From: JAGRGG01 sp965217265
GTDB lineage: Bacteria; Pseudomonadota; Alphaproteobacteria; Geminicoccales; Geminicoccaceae
Length of the DNA: 64,000 bases
Reading direction: 5' to 3'
NCBI GenBank assembly: GCA_965217265.1
Contig: CBDCHP010000018.1
Coordinates: 248,001-312,000 of the forward strand
Under the pieces are notes generated by a model. The model made no database searches. It had not been told where the DNA came from and saw only the letters and a list, made by a program, of their open reading frames with translations. Each line of letters opens with the position of its first letter. Position 1 is the stretch's first letter. Position numbers and translations under genes: made by a program. Positions 26,318 through 33,519 of the stretch are shown here, in pieces.

Positions 26318-27502
26318 ATCCAAAACGTAGACCAGGAACTTAAGGTAGGCCGTCTCGGCCAGGGCCGGGTGGATCGGGTGGTCGGGGCCGGCCTCGGCGC
26401 GGTGGATGAGCCGTGCCCCGCGTCCCGCCGCCTTGATGCCGGCGAAGCACTCGGCGGCGAACGCGGCGGCGTCGACGTTGTGCGAGCAGCAGGCGAGGCA
26501 CAAAGTACCGCCCTCGGCGACGATCGCGGCGGTCATCCTCGCCAGTTTGCGATACGCGCGCAGACCCGTTCCTAAGTCCTTCCTGCTCTTCACGAAGGCC
26601 GGCGGGTCGGCGACGACGAGCCCGAAGCGCCGCTTCTCGACGGCGAACGCGTCGAGGGCGGCGAACGCCTCGCCCTCGATCGTCTCGACCCGCTCGGCGA
26701 CGCCCTGCCGCTCGGCCGATTCGGCCGCGAGCGTCAGCGCCGAGGCGGAACGGTCGAGCAGGGTAACGCGCTTGGCACCCTGCGCCGCCGCCGCGAGGCC
26801 GAAGCCGCCCGTATGGCCGTAGACGTCGAGCACGTCCTGCCCCCCGGCGAGGCCGGCGGCGAAGGCGCGGTTGAGGCGGTGGTCGAAGAACCAGCCGGTC
26901 TTCTGGCCGTCGTAGGGATCGACCTGGAACGGCAGGCCGTTCTCCTCGATCCACAACCGCCGCGGCATGGTGCCCGAGAGCGGCCGCACCGCCTCGGCCA
27001 GACCCTCCAGCCGGCGCACGGGACTGTCGTTGCGGGCGAGGATGTTGACGGCCCCGGTCGCCTCGGCCAGGACGGGCCCGAGATCGTCCTGCATCCGCTC
27101 CATGCCGGCGCTGTTGCACTGAACGACGAGGTTGTCGGCGCCGAAGCGATCGACGACCAGCCCCGGCAGCCCGTCGCCCTCGGCGTGAATCAGGCGGTAG
27201 TAGGGCCGCTCGAACAGCCGCTCGCGCAAGGCCAGCGCCCGCCCGACCCGGCGGCGCAGGAAGGCGGCGTCGATCAGCGCGTCCTTGTTGCGGGTGAGCA
27301 CACGGCCCGCGATCAGCGAGTGCGGGTTGAACTGGGCCACGCCCATGATGTTGCCGTTCGGGGCCATGAGGCGGACGGGCGCGCCGGGCTCGATCGCCTT
27401 GGCCTCGTCGTCGAGCCGCAACTCGTTCGAGAACAGCCAGGGATGGCCCTGGCGCAGCCGTGCGTCGTGGCCCTTGAGGATGCGGATCGTCGGGTAGGTC
27501 AT
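26315..27502 (-). CDS. Class I rRNA cytosine methyltransferase (RlmI-like)
   Basis: A 395-residue enzyme. An N-terminal PUA-like domain (about residues 5-80) contains KGHDARLRQGHPWLFSNEL. A middle EEHEA-like domain with YRLIHAEGDGLPGLVVDRFG follows. The SAM-binding Rossmann fold has VLDVYGHTGGFGLAAAAQGA near 225. The catalytic region contains VVADPPAFVKSRKDL and a Cys-rich LCLACCSHNVD. RlmI methylates C1962 of 23S rNA in E. coli; the alphaproteobacterial target is assumed to be the same. ATG 27502 is chosen over an adjacent TTG at 27505. Confidence 0.88.
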   Translation of the reverse strand: MTYPTIRILKGHDARLRQGHPWLFSNELRLDDEAKAIEPGAPVRLMAPNGNIMGVAQFNPHSLIAGRVLTRNKDALIDAAFLRRRVGRALALRERLFERPYYRLIHAEGDGLPGLVVDRFGADNLVVQCNSAGMERMQDDLGPVLAEATGAVNILARNDSPVRRLEGLAEAVRPLSGTMPRRLWIEENGLPFQVDPYDGQKTGWFFDHRLNRAFAAGLAGGQDVLDVYGHTGGFGLAAAAQGAKRVTLLDRSASALTLAAESAERQGVAERVETIEGEAFAALDAFAVEKRRFGLVVADPPAFVKSRKDLGTGLRAYRKLARMTAAIVAEGGTLCLACCSHNVDAAAFAAECFAGIKAAGRGARLIHRAEAGPDHPIHPALAETAYLKFLVYVLD

Positions 27503-27636
27503 CAAGATCGCTTAAACGGGGGTGTGGAACCGGCACATGGCGCCGTCGTCCGCGTTTCGCAAGCGGGGGCTTGCGCGCTTCGTCGCCTTCTGGTCATGGT
27601 CCGGCCGTTGGCGATGCAACTCAAGGGGGGAAGACG

Positions 27637-29367
27637 ATGCTCGGCAGGGGCAAAATCATCGTGGCGGCCGTGGCGGCGGCGGTGCTCACCGGTCCGGCGT
27701 GGGCGCAAGAGGCGGCGATCTTCAGCGACATGGACCGCCTGCACCCGGTCTGGGCGAGAAACGGCATTGTGACGAGCCAAGAGGCCGTCGCGACGCGGGC
27801 CGGCCTTGAGGTGCTGCGAGAGGGCGGCAACGCGATCGACGCGGCGGCGGCCGTCGCCTTCGCGCTCGCCGTCACCCTGCCGCGCGCCGGAAACTTGGGC
27901 GGCGGCGGCTTCATGCTGATCCACGACGCCAAGAGCGGCGAGACCGTGGCGCTCGACTACCGCGAGACGGCGCCCGCCTCGGCGACGCGCGACCAGTTCC
28001 TCGGTCCCAACGGCGAGCCGGACGAGAATTTGTCGCGCTACCACGGCCTCGCGGTCGGCGTGCCCGGAACGGTCGCCGGCATGGCGATGGCGCTCGAACG
28101 CTACGGCACGATGAGCCTGAAGGACGCCCTGCAACCGGCGATCCGCTTGGCCGAGGACGGCATCACCGTCACGGCCGACCTCAGCGACTCGCTCGAAGGG
28201 CTCGAAGACCGGCTGAAGAAGTGGCCGTCGTCGGCGAAGATCTTCCTCAAGCAAGACGGCAGCCCCTACGAGCCGGGCGACACGCTCAAGCAGCCCGACC
28301 TCGCCCAGAGCCTGAAGCAGATCGCCGAGCAGGGTCCCGCCGCCTTCTACGGCGGGCCGCTCGGCGAGAAGATCGTGGCGGCGGTCAACGACGCCGGCGG
28401 CGAGATGACGATCGACGACCTCAAAGGTTACGAGGCCAAAGTCCGCGAGCCGGTGACGGGCAGCTATCGCGGCTTTGAGGTCCTCTCGATGCCGCCGCCC
28501 TCCTCGGGCGGGGTGCACATCGTCCAGATCCTCAACATCCTAGAAGGCTACCCGATCAGTTTCCTCGGCCAGAACTCGGCCGAGACCATCCACTTGATGG
28601 CGGAGGCGATGAAGCGGGCCTACGCCGACCGCTCGGAATACCTGGGCGACAGCGACTTCGTCGACGTGCCGATCGGGGCGCTGACCTCGAAGGACTACGC
28701 CGCCGCGATCCGCGATGAGATCAGCGCCAACCGCGCGACGCCCTCGGCCGCGATCGGGCCCGGCGACCTCGCCCCCTACGAGAGCAACGAGACGACGCAC
28801 TTCTCGATCGTCGACGAGGACGGCAACGCGATCGCCAACACCTACACGATCAACTTCTCCTACGGCACCGGCTACGTGGCGCCGGGCACAGGGATCCTGC
28901 TCAACAACGAACTCGACGATTTCTCGGCTAAGCCCGGCGTGCCGAACGCCTACGGCCTGATCGGCGGCGAGGCCAACGCGGTCGAGGCCAAGAAGCGCCC
29001 GCTCTCCTCGATGAGCCCGACGATCGTGATGCAGGGCGGCGAGCCCTACCTCGTCACCGGCAGCCCCGGCGGCAGCCGGATCATCACGACGACGCTCCAG
29101 GTCATCATGAACATGATCGACCACGGCCTGAACGTCGCCACGGCGACGGCGGCACCGCGCGTCCACCACCAGTGGCTGCCGGACGAGATCAGGATCGAGG
29201 AGGGCATCAGCCCGGATACGCAAGCCCTGCTCGAAGCTAAGGGCCACACGCTCAACCTCGACGAGACGATGGGCTCGACCCAGTCGATCCACGTCGATCG
29301 CGAGGAAAACGTCCTCCTCGGCAGCGCCGACCCGAGGCGCGCCGGGGCGCTGGCGGCGGGGTACTAA
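27637..29367 (+). CDS. ggt: Gamma-glutamyltransferase
   Basis: A 576-residue periplasmic Ntn-hydrolase precursor. A signal peptide of about 24 residues ends AWAQ. The proenzyme should self-cleave before the first Thr of the NETTHFSIVDEDGNA block near residue 400, which gives large and small subunits. Other conserved blocks are RAGNLGGGGFMLIHD, DYRETAP, the MPPPSSGGVH loop and LVTGSPGGSRI near 480. It hydrolyses glutathione and other gamma-glutamyl compounds or transfers the glutamyl group. It starts divergently from the methyltransferase, with a GGGGGG-type ribosome site. Confidence 0.93.
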   Translation: MLGRGKIIVAAVAAAVLTGPAWAQEAAIFSDMDRLHPVWARNGIVTSQEAVATRAGLEVLREGGNAIDAAAAVAFALAVTLPRAGNLGGGGFMLIHDAKSGETVALDYRETAPASATRDQFLGPNGEPDENLSRYHGLAVGVPGTVAGMAMALERYGTMSLKDALQPAIRLAEDGITVTADLSDSLEGLEDRLKKWPSSAKIFLKQDGSPYEPGDTLKQPDLAQSLKQIAEQGPAAFYGGPLGEKIVAAVNDAGGEMTIDDLKGYEAKVREPVTGSYRGFEVLSMPPPSSGGVHIVQILNILEGYPISFLGQNSAETIHLMAEAMKRAYADRSEYLGDSDFVDVPIGALTSKDYAAAIRDEISANRATPSAAIGPGDLAPYESNETTHFSIVDEDGNAIANTYTINFSYGTGYVAPGTGILLNNELDDFSAKPGVPNAYGLIGGEANAVEAKKRPLSSMSPTIVMQGGEPYLVTGSPGGSRIITTTLQVIMNMIDHGLNVATATAAPRVHHQWLPDEIRIEEGISPDTQALLEAKGHTLNLDETMGSTQSIHVDREENVLLGSADPRRAGALAAGY

Positions 29368-29795
29368 TATATGTGGTGTTAGCTCGCCGTGCCTCTGAGA
29401 ACTGCTTTGGCACGACGGGCTGCACCAGGAGAATTTCTATGGTTATGTTTTTACAATTTAGAAATTAGAATAGATATTACGTTCTGTGTCGTATTTCATA
29501 CTCTATCATTTTTCTCCCTTGTCAGTATTTTGTTCAGGGAAATGGAAAATCCCTATCGGAAACATGCGCTCACCGTTATAAATATCTGTAAATAGCTTTC
29601 GTACCGCAGTATTTTCGTACTCAATGTCACTCCATCCTTGAGGAGTATAACCTCCTTCAAATATTTCGAGCTGTTCTATTTTAAATCCAAGCACGTTGCT
29701 CATGCTATGAAGAAGTTTGCTTAGCAATTTTTGACGTTCTTCATAAATACGCATAGAATAGGTAATATTACGACTGTTAATTTCTTTCTCGGGCA

Positions 29796-29804
29796 TATTA
29801 TCTT
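29796..29804. repeat. 9-bp target-site duplication, left copy
   Basis: TATTATCTT immediately left of the IS1-family element, matched exactly by the copy at 30583-30591. Confidence 0.92.
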
Positions 29805-29871
29805 GAGGGTTTGAGCTTGGCATAGACCGCCCATATCCGTCGGCCAGGGAACGGCGGACGGGGCGGGTTGG

Positions 29872-30575
29872 ATGGGGCTACGGTGCAAGGGGTGCGGGGG
29901 CGAGGAGCACGTCAAGAACGGGTTCATGCGCGGCAAGCAACGCTACCGCTGCAAGGGCTGCGGGCTGAACTTCACCGACACCCCGCCGCGCGGGATGCCG
30001 CTGCGGCTCAAGGTGGAAGCGGTGCTGCTCTACCTCAGCGGCGTCTCGATGAACCGCACCGCCAAGCTGCTCGGGGTGTCGACCCCCACGGTGCAGGCCT
30101 GGATCGAGCGCTTTGCGGAAGTCTACGCGCAAAAGCCCGAGCCCGAAGGCCGTGCCGTCGTGGTCGAGCTGGACGAGATGTGGCACTACCTCAAAAAAAG
30201 CCGAACAAGCTGTGGGTCTGGAAGGCTCGGGATCGTGCTACGGGACGGCTCATCGACTGGGAGCTGGGGGGTCGTGACCGAGCCACCCTTGAACGCCTTC
30301 TCAAGCGCCTGAAGCGCTGGGGCGTGCGGCTCTACTGCACCGACGACTGGGCCGCCTACGAGAAGGCGATCCCCCAAGGCCGGCTCTACGTCGGCAAAAA
30401 GGAGACCCACGGCATCGAGCGCGACCACGCCCGCCAGCGGCACTGGCTCGCCCGCTTTCGGCGCCGGTCGATCGTGGTCTCCAAGGCCGTGCGCATGGTG
30501 GACGCCTCGATCGCGCTGTTCGCCCGCTTCGGCGGCAACGACAAGATCGGCGACCTCCGGTCTATGCTAGCCTGA
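29872..30575 (+). CDS. IS1-family transposase, made by -1 frameshifting
   Basis: The first frame (ATG 29872) encodes an InsA-like zinc-finger/helix-turn-helix part with four cysteines (CKGC and CKGCG) and TAKLLGVSTPTVQAWIERF. A run of seven A at 30193-30199 allows a -1 slip into the second frame, which ends at 30575. The fused product is about 234 residues, almost the same as IS1 InsAB'. It keeps the DDE residues: Asp in VVELDEMW, Asp in LYCTDDWAAYE and Glu in HGIERDH, followed by the IS1-type RRRSIVVSKAVRMVD tail. Without slippage the first frame gives a 146-residue protein. Confidence 0.88.
30193..30199 (+). promoter_or_regulatory. Programmed -1 frameshift slippery run (A7) in the transposase
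   Basis: CTC AAA AAA AGC shifts to AAG CCG after a one-base backward slip, joining HYLKK to KPNKLWVWKARD. IS1 uses an A-rich slippery run at the equivalent place. Confidence 0.8.
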
Positions 30576-30582
30576 GACCCTC

Positions 30583-30591
30583 TATTATCTT
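30583..30591. repeat. 9-bp target-site duplication, right copy
   Basis: TATTATCTT immediately right of the IS1-family element, identical to 29796-29804. Confidence 0.92.
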
Positions 30592-30924
30592 TTGTCTCTT
30601 CAGATGAGTGTCTTGGCTGAGGAGATCCTAAGTGCTGGAATAACTTTTTCCATGATGTAATAACTTTTTCTTTGTCGTTAAATTCTATTTCAACTAGATT
30701 TAATGCCCCTACGTGTTCTGGCCACATTGGATTCCTGCGCGTTCTCATAAGGGTTCTGAATACATCCATTCGCCTTTCACGCTTTAATCTTTTTTTATCT
30801 AATTCAATGGCCAACACCGCACCGAAAATCGGGCCTACCACAATTGCAAAAATTGTAAGCCAAGCTTCAAGGCTCATGCTTCAGACCCATGATGATTATG
30901 TATCACTATCTGAAGTAGAATATT

Positions 30925-31737
30925 TCACCCTGTCGTTTTATTGTCAAGATCACCCCCCACCCGGACCGCCTCGACCTTGAGCGCCAGTCCCGTCTTGTCG
31001 TCCGTCTCGACGAAGACGCCGCAGACGGTGGCCTCGCCCTCGGCGACGGCCATGCGCGGGCCGGGCAGGTCGCTCTGCCAGCGTTGCAGGGAGATCGCCT
31101 TGTCCATGCCGATCACGCTGTCGTAGACCCCCGTCATGCCGGCGTCGGTCATGTAGGCGGTGCCGCCCCTGAGGATGCGCGCGTCCGCCGTGGGTATGTG
31201 GGTGTGGGTGCCGACGACGAGGCTGACGCGGCCGTCGAGCTGGTGGCCGATCGCCTGCTTCTCGCTCGTCGCCTCGGCGTGGACGTCGACCAGGATCGCA
31301 CTCACCCCGCCACCCATGACGTGGCGGCGCAACTCCGCCTCCAAGGCCGCGAACGGGTCGGCGACGTGCGCCATGAACAGCCGGCCCAGCACCTGCAGGA
31401 CGAAGAGCCTGCGGCCGCGGCCCGCATCAAGGATGATCCAGCCCTTGCCCGGCGTGTTCGGCTTCAAGTTCAACGGCCGGACGATGCGCGGCTCTTGGTC
31501 GATGTGGCCGATCAGGTCGCGCTGGTCCCAGGAGTGGTTGCCGAGCGTCAGTACGTCGGCGCCGGCCGCGAACATGTCGGCCGCGATCGTCGGTGTCAGG
31601 CCAAAACCGCCGGCCGAATTCTCGGCGTTGACCACGACCGCGTCGAGCCGCAAGTCGGCGCGCAGGCTCGGCAGACGCCCGATCAAGGCCGTGCGGCCGG
31701 GGCGACCGACCACGTCACCGATGAAGAGGATGCGCAA
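30925..31737 (-). CDS. YmdB/TIGR00282-family metallophosphoesterase
   Basis: A 270-residue enzyme with a two-metal phosphoesterase fold. Motifs in order: RILFIGDVVGRPGR at the start, VNAENSAGGFG near 38, LGNHSWDQ near 65, VDVHAEATSEK near 146 and VVGTHTHIPTAD near 175. The Bacillus homologue YmdB hydrolyses 2',3'-cAMP and affects biofilm gene expression. TTG 31737 is the start, because AAGGA lies eight bases upstream and the family starts exactly at this motif. The C-terminal codons run into the AT-rich accessory patch. Palindromic copy E lies just upstream. Confidence 0.9.
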   Translation of the reverse strand: MRILFIGDVVGRPGRTALIGRLPSLRADLRLDAVVVNAENSAGGFGLTPTIAADMFAAGADVLTLGNHSWDQRDLIGHIDQEPRIVRPLNLKPNTPGKGWIILDAGRGRRLFVLQVLGRLFMAHVADPFAALEAELRRHVMGGGVSAILVDVHAEATSEKQAIGHQLDGRVSLVVGTHTHIPTADARILRGGTAYMTDAGMTGVYDSVIGMDKAISLQRWQSDLPGPRMAVAEGEATVCGVFVETDDKTGLALKVEAVRVGGDLDNKTTG

Positions 31738-31765
31738 AGATTTTTCCTTATAGGCAAAGAAGATG

Positions 31766-31914
31766 GAACGCTTCGCGTCCGCTGCGCGGGGCTCTCTTTT
31801 CTTCTTTTTTGCAACTTTGGCCGGGGCTAGCTTGAGCGTTGAGGCCAATCTCCAACGACAAGTAGCAAAAAAGAAAAGCAAAAAGCCCGCGCGGCAGCGC
31901 ACGCGAAGCGTTCA
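31766..31914. repeat. Palindromic gene-end element, copy E (between same-strand genes, inverted)
   Basis: The right edge GCGAAGCGTTCA carries the stop of the 5-FCL gene. The left edge GGAACGCTTCGCG lies 29 bases upstream of the YmdB start. The asymmetric loop (CAACTTTGGCCGGGGCTAGC) is the reverse complement of the copy B/C loop, so this copy is in the opposite orientation. It would terminate 5-FCL transcripts and separate them from YmdB. Confidence 0.88.
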
Positions 31915-32499
31915 AAACAGCCTCGGCCCGTTCTCCGTCACCACCATCGCCAGGTGCTCGTCGGTCGGCTCGCGCGGCAGGCGCTCGACCTCCTGGCAGG
32001 CGAGCGCGAGGCCGACCGCGAACGGCTCTGGGGCTTGCGCCCGCAGTTCGTGCAGCGTGCGATCGTAGAAGCCGCCGCCGTAGCCGAGGCGGTAGCCGAG
32101 CCGGTCGAAGCCGAGCAGCGGCACGAGCAGGATCTGCGGGCGGATCTCGGGCGTGTCGGGCGCCGGCTCCATCAGGCCGTACTTGTGGCGGACGAGGGGT
32201 TCGCCGGGGCGCCAGGGGTGGAAGGCGAGCGGGAGCGCACGGCCGCGCAGCCGCGGCAGGCAGACCGTGGCGCCGAGCGCGTCGAGCGCCGCGATCACCG
32301 GCAGCGTGTCAATCTCGGCGCCGAAGGAATGGAACACCGAGACGACGGTCCCGTCGCCGAGCGGCAGCATCTTGAGCGCGTGGCGGGCGATCGCGCGGCT
32401 GGCGCGGGCGCGGCGCCCGGGCTCGGCGGCGAACGCCTCGCGCCGCGCCATGAGTTCCCGACGCCAAGTACGCTTCTCGTTCGCGATGTCGTCGCTCAA
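31912..32499 (-). CDS. 5-formyltetrahydrofolate cyclo-ligase
   Basis: A 195-residue ATP-dependent enzyme that converts 5-formyl-THF to 5,10-methenyl-THF. The N-terminal KRTWRRELMARREAF basic block is present. The ATP/Mg motif appears as LLVPLLGFDRLGYRLGYGGGFYDRTL near residues 130-155, broken here only by normal family variation. TTG 32499 is preferred: GAGGC lies upstream, and the protein then has the usual length. It follows the 6S RNA region directly, an arrangement conserved in many proteobacteria (zapA - ssrS - ygfA). Its stop is in palindromic copy E. Confidence 0.9.
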   Translation of the reverse strand: MSDDIANEKRTWRRELMARREAFAAEPGRRARASRAIARHALKMLPLGDGTVVSVFHSFGAEIDTLPVIAALDALGATVCLPRLRGRALPLAFHPWRPGEPLVRHKYGLMEPAPDTPEIRPQILLVPLLGFDRLGYRLGYGGGFYDRTLHELRAQAPEPFAVGLALACQEVERLPREPTDEHLAMVVTENGPRLF

Positions 32500-32523
32500 G
32501 CTGCCTCGACGATGAAATCTTAA

Positions 32524-32699
32524 GTCGGCGGGGGCGGCCACCCTGGCCGTCTCGCGTCTGTTGTCCCTGGGGCCTGCTACGCAGGTGGGTGCCATGATAC
32601 CGAGGCCAGGACCCCGGCAGGGACGGCTCCCGAAGGAACGAACTAGGCCCAGAGTATGATTGGACGTTGCTCGAACCGGGCAGCCGTCCGCCGAGGGCA
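32524..32699 (-). ncRNA. ssrS: 6S RNA
   Basis: The 200-base gap between zapA and the 5-FCL gene holds no coding signal but can form one long rod. On the minus strand the 5' end reads CUCGGCGGACGGCUGCCCGG. The 3' end contains GGGUGGCCG and then CCCCCGCCGA, pairing GGCGG with CCGCC and CGGCUGCCC with GGGUGGCCG. The centre is left weakly paired, as in the 6S open bubble, and the distal part has GC-rich stems closed by UUCG-type loops. Position between zapA and the folate cyclo-ligase gene is the classic ssrS locus. The RNA would mimic an open promoter and hold RNA polymerase-sigma70. Ends are approximate. Confidence 0.8.
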
Positions 32700-32703
32700 T
32701 AAT

Positions 32704-33033
32704 TTAAGTTTTCTCGATGCCGCTTGCAAGCTGTTCGAGCCGGGCCGCGACCCGGTCGATCGCCCGCGCCGCCTCCTCGTCGGTGCCGGCCTTGATCTCG
32801 TCCAAACCGGCGTGCAGCCGCTTGATCTCGCCGAGCGCGTCGTCGAGTTCGTCGGCGATGAGCAGGCTGGTCAGGACCAACAGGCGCGCGTCGCCGAGCT
32901 GGCCGTACTGGGCTGCCTGCTCGCGCACCCGCGCGTCGACGTAGTGCGCGAGGCGCTTGACGCGCAGCTCCTCGTTGTCGCCGCACTGCACGGTGAAGGT
33001 GCGGCCGTTGATGGTGATGTCGACCGTGGGCAC
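32704..33033 (-). CDS. zapA: Cell division protein ZapA
   Basis: A 109-residue small protein. The N-terminal part VDITINGRTFTVQCGDNEEL, followed by RVKRLAHYVD, is the ZapA head domain. The rest is a long helix for dimer and tetramer formation. It binds FtsZ and bundles filaments at the division site. The start is the GTG at 33033, since no ATG fits and the family starts two residues before VDI. It lies five bases after the DUF4164 gene and directly before the 6S RNA. Confidence 0.9.
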   Translation of the reverse strand: MPTVDITINGRTFTVQCGDNEELRVKRLAHYVDARVREQAAQYGQLGDARLLVLTSLLIADELDDALGEIKRLHAGLDEIKAGTDEEAARAIDRVAARLEQLASGIEKT

Positions 33034-33038
33034 GGGTC

Positions 33039-33314
33039 TCAGCGCTCCAAAAGATCGTCGAGTTCGCCGATCGCGGTGTCCAGCTTGCCGCCGACCTCGC
33101 CGATCACTGCTTGGAGCCGGGCGTGGCGCTCGAAGCTGGCCTGCAACTGCCGGCGCAGGGCGTCGCACTCGACGCGCAGCGCTTGCACCTCGGTGTCGAG
33201 CCCGGGCGGCAGCGCGCCCGCGAAACCGCCGAGGCCGTTCGTCTCGGTCAGCGTTTGTTCCAGCCGGACGAGCGCCTGATCCAGCCGGAGCTGCGCTTTT
33301 TCCAGGGGCGACAT
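33039..33314 (-). CDS. DUF4164-like coiled-coil protein
   Basis: A 91-residue protein, mostly one or two helices with heptad-like spacing (LEKAQLRLDQALVRLEQTL and VQALRVECDALRRQLQASF). In alphaproteobacteria a DUF4164 protein commonly precedes zapA, as here, so a role near cell division is likely but not shown. The ATG at 33314 is clear. It is divergent from transketolase across a 205-bp spacer. Confidence 0.78.
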   Translation of the reverse strand: MSPLEKAQLRLDQALVRLEQTLTETNGLGGFAGALPPGLDTEVQALRVECDALRRQLQASFERHARLQAVIGEVGGKLDTAIGELDDLLER

Positions 33315-33519
33315 TTAGTCCTAATCAATCGGTTGCTGCGCCGATGACTGGCACACAACCGCCTCAAGCGTCAACCGCGACGGGCGGGTTCCGTGCGGCG
33401 GTTGGGTTCTTGGCAGACGAAGGCCGAGAAGGGTGTTGGATTTTTCTGGTCGTTGCGCCAATTTCGGCCCCTACCCGCCCGCCTCGAGTCGCAATCTTCC
33501 AACGTTTGGCCGACAGCAC

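Larger units (their letters stand above)
29805..30582 (+). mobile_element. IS1-family insertion sequence, 778 bp, with intact ends
   Basis: The element has imperfect terminal inverted repeats: GAGGGTTTGAGCTTGGCATA at the left, with GACCG following, and GAGGGTCTCAGGCTAGCATA on the opposite strand at the right, again with GACCG following. It is bounded by perfect 9-bp direct repeats TATTATCTT. Its length, end structure and 9-bp duplication match the IS1 family (IS1 itself is 768 bp). It encodes an InsA/InsB'-type transposase with a frameshift site. The exact duplication and clean reading frames suggest a recent insertion. Confidence 0.93.
29506..30877 (-). pseudogene. DUF6680-like membrane protein gene split by an IS1-family element
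   Basis: The gene reads from ATG 30877 down to TGA at 29506 on the minus strand, but 778 bp of IS sequence plus one 9-bp duplication interrupt it. Removing them joins the frame exactly and gives about 194 residues. The first part (about 98 residues) has one N-terminal membrane segment, WLTIFAIVVGPIFGAVLAIE, then a basic KKRLKRERRMDVFRTLMRTR and EIEFNDKEKVITSWKK. The second part contains ERQKLLSKLLHSMSNVLGF. This is the pattern I associate with DUF6680. The host gene is far more AT-rich than its neighbours, so it was probably acquired horizontally. Confidence 0.8.
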
